64,000 bases of DNA from contig NZ_DASVSF010000002.1 of NCBI RefSeq assembly GCF_036388275.1, positions 343,008 to 407,007 of the forward strand, read 5' to 3'. Every line of letters begins with the position of its first letter. The first letter of the stretch is position 1. This document shows, one piece after another, positions 1-9,532 of this stretch. Origin of the DNA: Longimicrobium sp. (GTDB lineage: Bacteria; Gemmatimonadota; Gemmatimonadetes; Longimicrobiales; Longimicrobiaceae). Both the position numbers and the translations under genes were made by a program. The notes below the pieces were generated by a model. It was given only the letters and a program-made list of their open reading frames with translations. It did not search any database and was not told the DNA's origin.

Positions 1-2
1 AC

Positions 3-962
3 CAGCGGGAGCGCGTCACCTCGTCCAGCGTGTTCGCCCAGGCGACGGCGACGCCGCTCGCGCGGGTGGACGTGCTGGCCGCCGTGCGCTACGACCGCTT
101 CCGCTTCGGGGTGAACGACCGCCTGGTATCCGCCGCCAACCCGGACGACTCCGGCGCGCGGACGATGGACCAGGTGAGCCCGGCGCTTGGCGTATCGGTG
201 GCGGTCACGCCATCCGCCACCGTGTACGCGAACCTGGCGACCGCCTTCGAGACGCCCACGACCACGGAGCTGGCCAACCGGCCCAGCGGCGCGGGCGGCT
301 TCAACCCCGAGCTGAACCCGCAGCGCACCGTATCGCTGGAGGTGGGCGGCAAGGCACGCGTGGCGCCCGGCGTGTGGGTAGAGGCGGCGGCGTATCGCGC
401 CCGGATCGACGACGCGCTGATCCCGTTCGAGGTGCCGGGCGCGCCGGGGCGCACCTTCTTTCGCAACGCGGGCCAGGCGAACCACCGCGGCATCGAAGCC
501 GCCGCCGTGCTGACGCCCCGCGCGGGATGGACGGCGCGCGCGGCCTACACGCACACCGACGCGCGCTTCGGCCGCTACGTGGTGGGCGCGGACGACCGCG
601 CCGGCAACCGCGTTCCCGGCATCGCGCCGCACCGGTGGGAGCTGTCGCTGCTCGCCTCGCCCCCGCGCGGCCCGTTCGCCGGGATCGACGCGCGGTACGT
701 GTCGTCCACGCCGGTGGCGGATACGGATACCGACGCGCGGTTCGCGTCGCCCGCGTACGCGCTGGTGGACGTGCGCGGGGGATGGGAGGGTGCCCGCGTC
801 GCCAGCGTGGAGTTCTCCCCGTTCGCCGGCGTAACGAACCTGCTGGATCGAGCCTACAACACGTCCGTGGTCATCAACGCCTTCGGCGGCCGGTACTACG
901 AGCCGGGACCAGGCCGCTCCCTGTACGCGGGCCTGCGGATGCAGCTGGGAGAAGTCCGCTGA
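3..962 (+). CDS. TonB-dependent receptor, C-terminal part (5' truncated by window)
   Basis: The frame is open from base 3 to the TGA at 960-962, so the gene begins upstream of the window. The ~319 visible residues are the C-terminal barrel half of a TonB-dependent outer-membrane receptor: alternating beta-strand-like sequence, an early 'ATAFETPTTTELANRP' segment, 'GGKARVAPGVWVEAAAYRARIDDAL', and a late 'FAGVTNLLDRAYNTSV' segment, which is the usual 'N-L-(L/F)-(D/N)-(R/K)-x-Y' signature near the end of these barrels. It should import a ligand (siderophore, cobalamin or glycan; not predictable here) using TonB energy. Its last ~430 bases recur, damaged, at 2490-2927. The family and the homology are clear; the substrate is unknown. 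Confidence 0.85.
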   Translation, partial: QRERVTSSSVFAQATATPLARVDVLAAVRYDRFRFGVNDRLVSAANPDDSGARTMDQVSPALGVSVAVTPSATVYANLATAFETPTTTELANRPSGAGGFNPELNPQRTVSLEVGGKARVAPGVWVEAAAYRARIDDALIPFEVPGAPGRTFFRNAGQANHRGIEAAAVLTPRAGWTARAAYTHTDARFGRYVVGADDRAGNRVPGIAPHRWELSLLASPPRGPFAGIDARYVSSTPVADTDTDARFASPAYALVDVRGGWEGARVASVEFSPFAGVTNLLDRAYNTSVVINAFGGRYYEPGPGRSLYAGLRMQLGEVR

Positions 963-1021
963 TGGCGGAACCAACTCAGGCGTGCTGAGGAAGCGGCGGG
1001 CGGTACGGGACGGAACGCAGA

Positions 1022-1055
1022 CCGAGCCGCGCAGGAGTGCTCCTGCCCGGCTCGG
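1022..1055. terminator. Hairpin between convergent genes
   Basis: CCGAGCCG-C-GCAGGA pairs with TCCTGC-C-CGGCTCGG across a GTGC loop, giving a 14-bp stem with one C/C mismatch. It sits between the converging receptor and lipoprotein genes and could stop transcription from both sides. There is no clear U tract. Confidence 0.5.
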
Positions 1056-1077
1056 CTGCCCGACCTGTCAGTGCGCC

Positions 1078-2229
1078 TTAGTACTTGGGCGTCCAGTCAA
1101 GCTCGATGTTGGCGGTCGCGTTGCCGCTCTGGTAGATGGTCCGGATCTGCCCGCGGTCGCTTGCGTAGAAATTACGCCCCCCCTTTTCGTCGTCGCCGCC
1201 GCAGAACCCGCCGTCGCGGTCGATGATCTTGAAGTAGACGCGCTCCGACGTGCCTTCGGTAATGCGCCGGAAGAGGAGCGCGGCATGCGGATAGAAGTGC
1301 GTGAACCGAGGAACCTCCTCGTACTGCAGCTCACCCGTGCCGGTGGCCACGCCGGCCGCATTGTAGTGCGTGGCCCGGAAGGTGGGGTCGGGGTCGCCGC
1401 AGCCGTCGGCGTAGTGAAGGTAGTAGTAGTCCAGGAAGGTCGTGTCGGCGGGCGCGTAGGAGCCGCCACCACCACCGCTACCTCCGTCTTCGGCGCAGGG
1501 GAGCAAGGCTGTCTGCGGATCGCAGCTCTCGTTCAGTTTGGGACCGCGTACCGCTCTGCTCTTGCCCAGGTCGGCCAACTCGATGGTCACCGGGGTGCCG
1601 TTGACCGGGGTCCAAATATACCGGCCGGAGATCACGCCGTCGTTCGCTTCTTCGATCACATCTCCGGGCACGTTTGCCTGCGGATCGATGCGGCGGCCCC
1701 GGAACTCGGTCGGGGAGATCTGGAATACCGCCACGCCGGGGTTGGCGCGGTTGAACGCCACCCGCGTGCGCGTGCCGCCGGGCCGGAAGCCGGTGCTGAA
1801 CCCATCTTCAGGCCGCTGAACGAGGCCGGTTACCACCAGGTTGGGCGTAGCCTTCCACGTACGCCGGTCTTCGCGGGCCGGAACGAAGAAGTCGGCATCC
1901 GGGAGCTGCGCCGCGAGCGTGCGCACAGCCGCCGGGTCGCTGCCCAGTGCTTGCGCCACGCTGGCCACCAAGTCATCAGCTTCTGGCGACGCCAGGTACT
2001 CGTGTAGCACCAGGCGATGCTGGGTTATAAGCGAAGCGCGCATGGCGTCGCGGACGTCCTCGCGGATGTCCGGATCGGCCATTGCCATGGCGATGCCACG
2101 CGCCAAGTCCTGCATGGCCGCGTCAGGGGTCCCCGGTCGCGGGGCGGAGGTGTTTCCGCCTGTGGGACCTGCGTCGCAGGCCGAGGTGGCGGCTGCAAGC
2201 AGCAGAATCGAGAGTGTCGGCTTGTACAT
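1078..2229 (-). CDS. Putative lipoprotein of unknown function
   Basis: 383 residues. The ATG at 2229 is preferred over the longer open frame because it begins a textbook lipoprotein signal, MYKPTLSILLLAAATSAC, with lipobox T-S-A-C (Cys at residue 18). The N-terminal third (residues ~35-140) is helical and acidic. The C-terminal part is beta-rich, with a Gly/Ser linker of about ten residues near the middle and several Cys (for example in 'ADGCGDPD' and 'GGFCGGDD') that could form disulfides. I do not recognise a family. It is flanked by an intact and a broken copy of the same receptor 3' end, so it may have been inserted or trapped by a duplication. Likely anchored in the outer membrane facing the periplasm or cell surface. 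Confidence 0.7.
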   Translation of the reverse strand: MYKPTLSILLLAAATSACDAGPTGGNTSAPRPGTPDAAMQDLARGIAMAMADPDIREDVRDAMRASLITQHRLVLHEYLASPEADDLVASVAQALGSDPAAVRTLAAQLPDADFFVPAREDRRTWKATPNLVVTGLVQRPEDGFSTGFRPGGTRTRVAFNRANPGVAVFQISPTEFRGRRIDPQANVPGDVIEEANDGVISGRYIWTPVNGTPVTIELADLGKSRAVRGPKLNESCDPQTALLPCAEDGGSGGGGGSYAPADTTFLDYYYLHYADGCGDPDPTFRATHYNAAGVATGTGELQYEEVPRFTHFYPHAALLFRRITEGTSERVYFKIIDRDGGFCGGDDEKGGRNFYASDRGQIRTIYQSGNATANIELDWTPKY

Positions 2230-2489
2230 GGTGTCTCGTGAAAAGGGATGAGAAACAGAGTTCCATGGTGATGTCTTCGCCCCGACCGCGGACGGCCGCC
2301 GCCACTCGCCCCGGGTGCGCGGGCCGGGGAGTGGAGACATCCGCGCCAGGACCGACCGTCAGGCCCAAACGTGTGTTTTTACAATAACACGAGAACACCG
2401 GTTTCCACAAGGTATGTCACAAAAGGCTCCCATTGCGGTAGTGGGCGGCCGCAGAGCCGCGGAGGGTGCACCCCGCTCCCGGTTTCGCG

Positions 2490-2927
2490 ATTCACGGCGC
2501 GCGCGGCCTACACGCACACCGGGGCGCGCTCGGCCGCTACGTGGTGGGCGCGAACGACCGTGCAGGCACCCGCGTTCCCCCGAATCGCGCCGCACCGGTG
2601 GAAGCTGTCGCTGCTCGCCTCGCCCCCACGCGGCCCGTTCGCGGGGCTCGATGCACGCTACGTGTCGTCCACGCCGGGGCGGATACGGATGCCGACGCCG
2701 GGTTCGCGTCGCCCTCGTACGCGCTGGTGGACGTGCGCGGGGGATGGGAGGGCGCTCGCGTCGCGGGCCTGGAGTTCGCCCCGTTCGCCGGCGTGACGAA
2801 CCTGCTGGATCGAGGCTACAACACGTCCGTGGTCATCAACGCCTTCGGCGGCCGGTACTACGAGCCGGGGCCGGGACGCTCGCTGTACGCGGGGCTGCGG
2901 ATGCAGCTGGGCGCGCCGCGACGCTGA
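2490..2927 (+). pseudogene. Degenerate copy of a TonB-receptor 3' end
   Basis: Bases ~2490-2927 align almost base for base with ~527-962. Three single-base differences break the frame: a lost T in the 'GCGCTTCGGC' region (near 2529), an extra base near 2580 ('CGTTCCCCCGAATCG' versus 'CGTTCCCGGCATCG'), and a lost base near 2676 ('CCGGGGCGG' versus 'CCGGTGGCGG'). After the third change the frame is intact to the stop and still encodes 'FAGVTNLLDRGYNTSV'. There is no start or N-terminus. This is a truncated, frameshifted duplicate of the receptor next door or of a close paralogue. Confidence 0.85.
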
Positions 2928-3034
2928 TTCTTGCTGGTGCCAGCGGTGGCGTAAAACGAACAAACTTTACACCGCTCGGAGATCCCGTAGATTTGCTCCT
3001 CATCCAGTGTCTCCACCCAGCCATGGAGGATCTG

Positions 3035-3580
3035 ATGAGGACTGTTGATGAATACCTGGCACTTCCCTGGTCCGTGCGCGGGAGGGGCGTGCGCGAGGCG
3101 CCGGACGCCGAACCGTACTACCTGATTACGATCGACGAGATGAGCGGGTTCTCCGTCGTGTGCGACTCACGCACGGAGGCAGAGTCGATTTTTCCGATCG
3201 TGCTGCGCGAGTACATCGAGGCGACGCTGGATTGCGGCCACCGGCCCGTTGTGCCGCTCGCCATCCGCAAGGAAGGCGCGACCTGGAGCGGGAGCCAGGA
3301 CGACGCGCGGGTCGGCGAGCACATGGCGCTGCCGTGGTCGCTGGAGGGACGGGCCATTCGCGACGCGGAAGGCGAGGAGCCCTACTACGTGATCACCATC
3401 CGCGAGCTACCCGGGTTCTCGGTCGTGGGCGAAACCCGGCGCGAGGCGCTGGCGGAACTGGAGATCGCGCTGGCCACGCACCTGTCCGGGGTCCTGGCCG
3501 ATGGCTTCGACATCAAGGTGCCGGAGCCCCGGCTTCTCGCATCGGAGTTCCCGGACCGGGAGGACGGGCACGAAAGCTGA
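3035..3580 (+). CDS. Protein with two tandem HicB-like domains
   Basis: 181 residues from the ATG at 3035, which has GGAGG five bases upstream; an ATG at 3023 would add four residues but has no SD. The protein is an internal duplication. 'YLALPWSVRGRGVREA..EPYYLITIDEMSGFSVV' is followed ~90 residues later by 'HMALPWSLEGRAIRDA..EEPYYVITIRELPGFSVV', each continuing into a helix ('REALAELEIALATHL'). The Y-x-V-x-(I/V)-x-E-(L/M)-x-G(F) strand followed by a helix is typical of HicB/UPF0150 antitoxin folds. No HicA-like toxin lies nearby, so this is an orphan or a repurposed HicB domain. Family assignment is by motif only. Confidence 0.7.
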   Translation: MRTVDEYLALPWSVRGRGVREAPDAEPYYLITIDEMSGFSVVCDSRTEAESIFPIVLREYIEATLDCGHRPVVPLAIRKEGATWSGSQDDARVGEHMALPWSLEGRAIRDAEGEEPYYVITIRELPGFSVVGETRREALAELEIALATHLSGVLADGFDIKVPEPRLLASEFPDREDGHES

Positions 3581-3638
3581 CCCGGCGCGGGACCGCTTCA
3601 TGAACGTGGCAGCACAAGACCGGTGAGCCGTGTTCACC

Positions 3639-3667
3639 TTGCATCCCCGCGCCGGGGGTGCTAGAGT
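3639..3667 (+). promoter_or_regulatory. Predicted sigma-70 promoter of pckA
   Basis: TTGCAT (3639-3644), a 17-bp spacer and TAGAGT (3662-3667) give a predicted transcription start near 3674, about 60 bases before the pckA start codon. Match to the consensus is moderate. Confidence 0.45.
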
Positions 3668-3733
3668 TGCCGTTTCTGCCCGCCCGGCTGCCGTCTGATC
3701 GGGCCCGCACGACCCTGTTGCACGAGAGCGACG

Positions 3734-5368
<1,635 letters not shown>

Positions 5369-5397
5369 GCGTCCCCGGCGTCAGCCGCGAACGAGAG

Positions 5398-5437
5398 CGG
5401 GCCGGAGCCGAGGAATCGGCTCCGGCCCGTTTCGCTT
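5398..5437 (+). terminator. Rho-independent terminator of pckA
   Basis: A perfect 13-bp stem (5398-5410 with 5417-5429, CGGGCCGGAGCCG) with a six-base AGGAAT loop is followed by TTTCGCTTTCG. It begins 29 bases after the pckA stop and also separates pckA from the converging gene at 5445. Confidence 0.85.
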
Positions 5438-5444
5438 TCGTGTT

Positions 5445-5909
5445 TCAGATTGCCGGCCGAGTGCTGATTGGGCGCTTCACGCCGAGGTGCTTCGCGCCCA
5501 GGTTGATCACGAGGGTAGCCGCCGTGATCGCAGCGGAAACGTCGTGCACATTGGCACTCTTGAATGGTTCATTCTCCACCGCGTGCCACAGCGGCAGGAA
5601 GTGGGTCATCTCGGAAAGTGCATTGGCCAGTTTACTGTCGCGGACCAGGCTCCGTGCAACGTCGAATACGATCTGCTGCTGATCATCGCCAATGCAAAAG
5701 TGGTAACCCGCGGCGCGACCGATCGCCACCGCGACGAGCAACGCTGCGCCGCATGCACACAACAGCCGAGTGTCGAGACTGATACCGGCCTCGTGCGCAT
5801 CGTCCAGGGCACGCTCCACCTTGGTCCAGAACGCCAGGACGTCCGCGTTCGTAACGGGCACTGGCTCCAGGTCTGCACTGGAGAGATAGCGATCCACAGT
5901 GGGATTCAT
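5445..5909 (-). CDS. Hypothetical protein
   Basis: 154 residues starting at ATG 5909, with GAGGT six bases upstream (CTGAGGTACTTATG). The sequence is mostly helical, with a hydrophobic stretch 'LLCACGAALLVAVAIGRAAG' near the middle that could be a buried helix or one membrane pass. No family recognised. G+C is visibly lower than in the pckA gene beside it, which may mean separate origin. The SD and clean frame make a real gene likely. Confidence 0.6.
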   Translation of the reverse strand: MNPTVDRYLSSADLEPVPVTNADVLAFWTKVERALDDAHEAGISLDTRLLCACGAALLVAVAIGRAAGYHFCIGDDQQQIVFDVARSLVRDSKLANALSEMTHFLPLWHAVENEPFKSANVHDVSAAITAATLVINLGAKHLGVKRPISTRPAI

Positions 5910-5999
5910 AAGTACCTCAGATTTCTTGCGCAGGTGGGGTGTACGTCCATTTTGATGCGAGTGGGGGCAAAGGTCAATGCTCTCATCCCGCGAACGAAA

Positions 6000-6029
6000 G
6001 CGCCCCCGGCTCGTCCAAGCCGGGGGCGC
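6000..6029 (-). terminator. Rho-independent terminator of the DUF3072 gene
   Basis: Perfect 12-bp stem GCGCCCCCGGCT (6000-6011) / AGCCGGGGGCGC (6018-6029). On the minus strand it is followed by CTTTCGTTCG. It lies 20 bases past the stop of the minus-strand gene at 6049. Confidence 0.75.
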
Positions 6030-6048
6030 GCATCGGGCGGACGAGGGA

Positions 6049-6267
6049 TCAGCGGCCGCGGCCGGTTTCGTCCTTGAGCTCGTCGATCTTCTTGGAGGCC
6101 TCGGCCTTGGTCAGGTCGTCCTCCACCTCCACGTGCGCCTCTTCGGCCAGCGTGTGAAGGTACGAGCGCTGGGCGCCCGTCATCGGCTCGTCGCCCGTGA
6201 CCCAGTTGTCCGGGTCCTTGATCATGTTGCTGTCCTCGGCGTGCTCCTGCGTCGCGCGATCGGTCAT
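6049..6267 (-). CDS. DUF3072 domain protein
   Basis: 72 residues, acidic and charged. The core 'NMIKDPDNWVTGDEPMTGAQ' followed by 'SYLHTLAEEAHVEV' and 'DLTKAEASKKIDEL' is the characteristic DUF3072 pattern (a short loop-helix followed by a SAP-like 'L-T-K-x-E-A-S' helix). The function of this family is not established. Divergent from the ABC ATPase gene at 6448, sharing a ~180-base intergenic region. Confidence 0.85.
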   Translation of the reverse strand: MTDRATQEHAEDSNMIKDPDNWVTGDEPMTGAQRSYLHTLAEEAHVEVEDDLTKAEASKKIDELKDETGRGR

Positions 6268-6447
6268 GGCTCGTTCTCCGGAACGTGGTCCAAGTAGTTG
6301 TCAGTCAACCTGTTGGATGTGTTTATCAGCAGAAAGCATACCAAAGATACGCCGAAGATCACGGGGCATCGCAACGGTGACCCGCAACCGCGGCACCGGG
6401 CGTGCGAGCGTGGGCCGTTTTCTCCCCCGGTAAATGGAGAACGCGAG

Positions 6448-7389
6448 TTGGAACGGACGGATACACGGACTGAGCCCGCCATCCGCTGCCGCGGGCTGCA
6501 CAAGCGGTTCGGCGGCACGGTGGCGGTGGACGGCATCGACCTGGAGGTGCGCCGGGGCGAGTGCTTCGGGCTGCTCGGGCCGAACGGCGCGGGCAAGACG
6601 ACGACGGTGGAGATCCTGGAGGGGCTGCAGCCCCGCGACGGCGGCGAGGTGCAGGTCCTTGGGATGAGATGGGAAAGCGACGCCGCCGCCATCCGCCAGC
6701 GCCTGGGCGTGCAGCTGCAGGAAAGCGAGTTTTCCGACCGGCTGACGGTGGAAGAGATCGTACGGATGTTCCGCTCGTTCTACCGCCAGGGCCCCACGCC
6801 GGACGAGCTGATCGACTTCGTGCAGCTGGGCGAGAAGCGCAGGGCGCAGGTGCGGCACCTGTCCGGGGGCCAGCGACAGCGGCTATCCGTGGCCTGCGCG
6901 CTGGCGGGCGACCCCGACCTGCTGTTCCTGGACGAGCCCACCACCGGGCTGGACCCGCAGTCGCGGCGGCAACTGTGGGACGTGTGCGAGGCGTTCAAGG
7001 CGCGCGGCGGCACCATCCTGCTGACCACGCACTTCATGGACGAGGCCGAGCGCCTGTCGGACCGCATCGCCGTCATGGATCACGGCCGGGTGATCGCCCA
7101 CGGCACCCCGGCCGAGCTGATTGCATCGCTGGGCGGCGCGCACGTGATCGAGTTCGCCGCCACCGCGCAGCCTTCGGACGACGAGCTGCGGGCCATCCCG
7201 GGGGTCACCCGCGTCTCCACCCACGGCGGCGCCACCCAGCTGACCGTCGAGGAAACGCACCGCAGCCTCCCCGCCCTGCTGGACGGCATCGGCGCGGCGG
7301 GCGGCGTTCTCACCGAGCTGACCACCCACCGCGCCACGCTGGAAGACGTGTTCCTGGCACTGACCGGACGGGAGCTGCGCGATGAGTAG
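6448..7389 (+). CDS. ABC transporter ATP-binding protein (DrrA/CcmA type)
   Basis: I place the start at the TTG 6448 (GGAGA about eight bases upstream), giving 313 residues; in-frame codons extend further upstream but without SD or homologous-looking sequence. Walker A GPNGAGKTT is at residues 44-52. The signature LSGGQRQRLSVA, Walker B LLFLDEP and switch 'TTHFMDEAE' follow in order. The C-terminal ~90 residues are the extra domain seen in drug/polysaccharide export ATPases. It should power the ABC-2 permease encoded at 7836. Unusually, 446 bases containing their own promoter and terminator separate the two genes. Confidence 0.92.
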   Translation: MERTDTRTEPAIRCRGLHKRFGGTVAVDGIDLEVRRGECFGLLGPNGAGKTTTVEILEGLQPRDGGEVQVLGMRWESDAAAIRQRLGVQLQESEFSDRLTVEEIVRMFRSFYRQGPTPDELIDFVQLGEKRRAQVRHLSGGQRQRLSVACALAGDPDLLFLDEPTTGLDPQSRRQLWDVCEAFKARGGTILLTTHFMDEAERLSDRIAVMDHGRVIAHGTPAELIASLGGAHVIEFAATAQPSDDELRAIPGVTRVSTHGGATQLTVEETHRSLPALLDGIGAAGGVLTELTTHRATLEDVFLALTGRELRDE

Positions 7390-7568
7390 CCGAGCCCGGT
7401 GGGCCGGGCTCAAGCATCTGAAGGACGGGATAGAGCGCTTCGGACAGGGCCAGGTTCCGCAGGTGGCGCGCGAGCAGGAGCTCTGCGGTGTCGCCTGCGC
7501 GATGTTGAAAACCCAGGCGGAGCCGGTGTGCCGAAAGCGCCGTTTCCGCGGCCGCGAAGAAACGTGTC

Positions 7569-7597
7569 TTGACCGAGGCTCGTCATCGTGCTAACGT
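7569..7597 (+). promoter_or_regulatory. Predicted sigma-70 promoter inside the ABC locus
   Basis: TTGACC (7569-7574), exactly 17 bp, TAACGT (7592-7597). This is one of the best consensus matches in the window. It points to a transcript starting near 7604 and ending at the terminator at 7673-7709. Confidence 0.55.
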
Positions 7598-7603
7598 ACT
7601 TGA

Positions 7604-7709
7604 GAAGCCTCGGGCGATCCTCTCCTGGCCCCTGCAAGGGGAGCCGGTGATGGTTCCGAGGAAAGGCGATCGACCCCCGGCAGACTCCCGTCTGCCGGGG
7701 GTTCGTTTT
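7604..7709 (+). ncRNA. Candidate small RNA or leader/attenuator between ABC genes
   Basis: Between a good promoter and a strong terminator lie ~70 bases without a convincing reading frame but with clear folding. CCTCGG near 7608 pairs with CCGAGG near 7656; inside it CCTGGC/GCCGG encloses CCCC-TGCAA-GGGG. The segment GGCGATC occurs twice (near 7612 and 7666). The end is a perfect 12-bp terminator stem (7673-7684 with 7691-7702, loop CTCCCG) followed by TCGTTTTA. I could not match it to a known riboswitch, SRP RNA or 6S RNA. It may be a free sRNA or an attenuator controlling the permease at 7836. Confidence 0.45.
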
Positions 7710-7835
7710 AGCTGGCCGGAAGATGGGTGTGCCCCGCGGCAAAATCAACACTGTGTACAGGGGATGTGGTCCGGGCCACCCGACGAAAGTGGATCGTCTA
7801 CAGAAAGGCCTCCGGGCCCCTGAAAGGTAGTGCGA

Positions 7836-8870
7836 ATGCGAGATCCCAGTCCCCTTCGCGAGCTTACCCTCGCCCGCATCCGCGGCTTCGTGCGCGAGCC
7901 CGAGGCGCTGTTCTGGACCTTCGGGTTTCCCATCATCATGGCCGTGGGGCTGGGCCTCGCCTTCCGCGAGGCGCCCGCGGAGCGCGCCGCCGTTGGTGTC
8001 GAGCAAGGCTCCGTCGCCGAGCGCTACCTGGCCGCGCTCCGCCAGTCCACCGAGGTGAAGGTGACGGTGCTGGACGCGAACGCCGCCGAGCGCGCCGTGG
8101 CCCGAGGCGACGTCGCCGTCCTCCTGGCCGGGCGCGACCGGCTGACCTACCGGTTCGACCCGGCGCGCGCGGAAAGCCGCAGCGCGCAGCTGATCGCCGA
8201 CCGCGTCGTGCAGCGCGCCGCGGGGGCCGTGCCGCGAGTGCCGACCATCGACGATCCCACGCGGCGGCCGGGCGGGCGCTACATCGACTGGGTGATCCCG
8301 GGGCTGATCGGGCTGAACCTGATGTCGACGGGAATGTGGGGGATGGGCTTCAGCCTGGTGCAGATGCGGCAGAAGAAGCAGCTGAAGCGGATGTCGTCGA
8401 CGCCCATGCGGCGGAGCGACTTCCTGCTGGCGCAGATCCTGGCGCGCCTGGCGTTCGTGGTGCTCGAGGTGCCGCCCATCGTGCTGTTCGCCTGGCTGGC
8501 GTTCGGCGTGCAGGTGAACGGGTCGCTGGCCCTGCTGGCCCTGGCGGTGGTCCTGGGCGCCATGACCTTCGCCGGCCTGGGGCTGCTGGCGTCCACCCGC
8601 GCGCGGACCATCGAGGGGGTCAGCGGGGTGCTGAACCTGGTGATGCTGCCGATGTTCGTGCTGTCGGGCGTGTTCTTTCCCGCCAGCCGCTACCCCGACG
8701 CGCTGCAGCCCTTCGTGCAGGCGCTGCCGCTGACCGCGCTGAACGACGCCCTGCGGGCCATCTACAACGACGCGCTGCCGCTGGGGGCGTTCGCGGGCGA
8801 GGTGGGGATCCTGCTGGCGTGGATGATCGGGTCGTTCCTGCTGAGCGTGCGGGGGTTCCGCTGGCAGTGA
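7836..8870 (+). CDS. ABC-2 type transporter permease
   Basis: 344 residues from ATG 7836 (AAAGG eight bases upstream; the GTG at 7830 is too close to that SD). It has one N-terminal membrane segment ('EALFWTFGFPIIMAVGLGLA'), a ~140-residue extracytoplasmic loop, then a cluster of about five C-terminal helices ('WVIPGLIGLNLMSTGMWGMG' onward to 'GILLAWMIGSFLLSVRGF'). This is the layout of ABC-2 family exporters such as DrrB/YhhJ types. It should pair with the ATPase at 6448 to export an unknown substrate. It is separated from that gene by the candidate RNA element. Confidence 0.9.
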   Translation: MRDPSPLRELTLARIRGFVREPEALFWTFGFPIIMAVGLGLAFREAPAERAAVGVEQGSVAERYLAALRQSTEVKVTVLDANAAERAVARGDVAVLLAGRDRLTYRFDPARAESRSAQLIADRVVQRAAGAVPRVPTIDDPTRRPGGRYIDWVIPGLIGLNLMSTGMWGMGFSLVQMRQKKQLKRMSSTPMRRSDFLLAQILARLAFVVLEVPPIVLFAWLAFGVQVNGSLALLALAVVLGAMTFAGLGLLASTRARTIEGVSGVLNLVMLPMFVLSGVFFPASRYPDALQPFVQALPLTALNDALRAIYNDALPLGAFAGEVGILLAWMIGSFLLSVRGFRWQ

Positions 8871-8887
8871 ACGGGCAGGCGCAAAAG

Positions 8888-8925
8888 GCGCGGGGCGGCC
8901 CGTCGTGAACGAGGCCGCCCCGCGC
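8888..8925. terminator. Bidirectional terminator hairpin
   Basis: GCGCGGGGCGGCC (8888-8900) pairs perfectly with GGCCGCCCCGCGC (8913-8925). It lies 17 bases past the permease stop and 17 bases past the stop of the converging lipoprotein gene; a T run (from CAAAA) is present only for the minus direction. Confidence 0.7.
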
Positions 8926-8942
8926 GCCGGCCGCACTCAGGC

Positions 8943-9314
8943 TCAGCCTGGCTGCAGCGTAGCGGTGAGCTCCTGCGTCTGTGGCCCGCAGGTGGCGCCC
9001 GGAACCACGATACCGCTGCGCGTCCACACGGCCGACCCGGGCCGCCCGACGGTCACCGTGTAGGTGCCTGCCGGGCCGATGGCGGCGAGGTAACGCTCGC
9101 TGCCCGCCCCCAGGTGGCGGAGCGAGTCGCCCAGGGTGCCGGTTTCCCATCTGCCCGTGACCTGCATGTCCACCCGCTGCTGGGTGGGTCCGTCCACCAC
9201 CCGTATGAGGACGGCCGGGCTGGCGACGTCGGGGCAGACGGCGTTGACGGCCATGTCGTTGCACGCGCTGGCGGCAACGGCCGCCGCGAGGGCGGCCAGG
9301 ATCGGCCTCTTCAT
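8943..9314 (-). CDS. Small putative lipoprotein
   Basis: 123 residues from ATG 9314 (GGAAAGAG upstream). The lipoprotein signal MKRPILAALAAAVAASAC has its lipobox Cys at 18. The mature part is a single beta-sandwich-like domain ('VLIRVVDGPTQQRVDMQVTG' and later 'AGTYTVTVGRPGSAVW'), reminiscent of carboxypeptidase-regulatory/Ig-like folds, with Cys in 'AVCPD' and 'GATCGPQ' that may pair. Function unknown. It is divergent from the ECF sigma gene, and an inverted repeat lies between them. Confidence 0.7.
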   Translation of the reverse strand: MKRPILAALAAAVAASACNDMAVNAVCPDVASPAVLIRVVDGPTQQRVDMQVTGRWETGTLGDSLRHLGAGSERYLAAIGPAGTYTVTVGRPGSAVWTRSGIVVPGATCGPQTQELTATLQPG

Positions 9315-9394
9315 CTCTTTCCGAATTCCGGCTGACGGGGAATGTCGCACATGGCGGAAGCGACTTCGGGCGTACAACGAACGTCCCTTGGAAG

Positions 9395-9440
9395 TCGTGA
9401 CACGTGTGCGCCGCGCAGCGTTGGCGACGGCGTGTCACGA
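9395..9440. promoter_or_regulatory. Perfect 10-bp inverted repeat in a divergent control region
   Basis: TCGTGACACG (9395-9404) and CGTGTCACGA (9431-9440) are exact inverted copies separated by 26 bases. They lie between the lipoprotein start (9314) and the ECF sigma start (9533). This could be a regulator site read by a dimer at each arm or across both; the arms are far apart for a simple terminator. Confidence 0.4.
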
Positions 9441-9532
9441 TCGGCGCGCGACGGGCGTTCTTCCCCCGTCGGATGCGTGGCGCATGGCGCCGCGCCGCGT
9501 TATTCCGCTCCTGAAGCGATGATCGAGCCCAC

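Noticed and set aside
982..2007. Plus-strand frame of 341 codons opposite the first lipoprotein gene
   Set aside because: The opposite strand has the lipoprotein signal and natural protein composition; this frame has none.
7382..7594. Short frame starting at the ATGA overlap with the ABC ATPase stop
   Set aside because: The position is right for a coupled permease gene, but the 70 residues have no membrane segment or family, and the true permease starts at 7836.
7604..7709. Assignment to fluoride, glycine, c-di-GMP riboswitch or SRP RNA
   Set aside because: The conserved core motifs of these RNAs could not be matched; only general folding and the terminator are supported.
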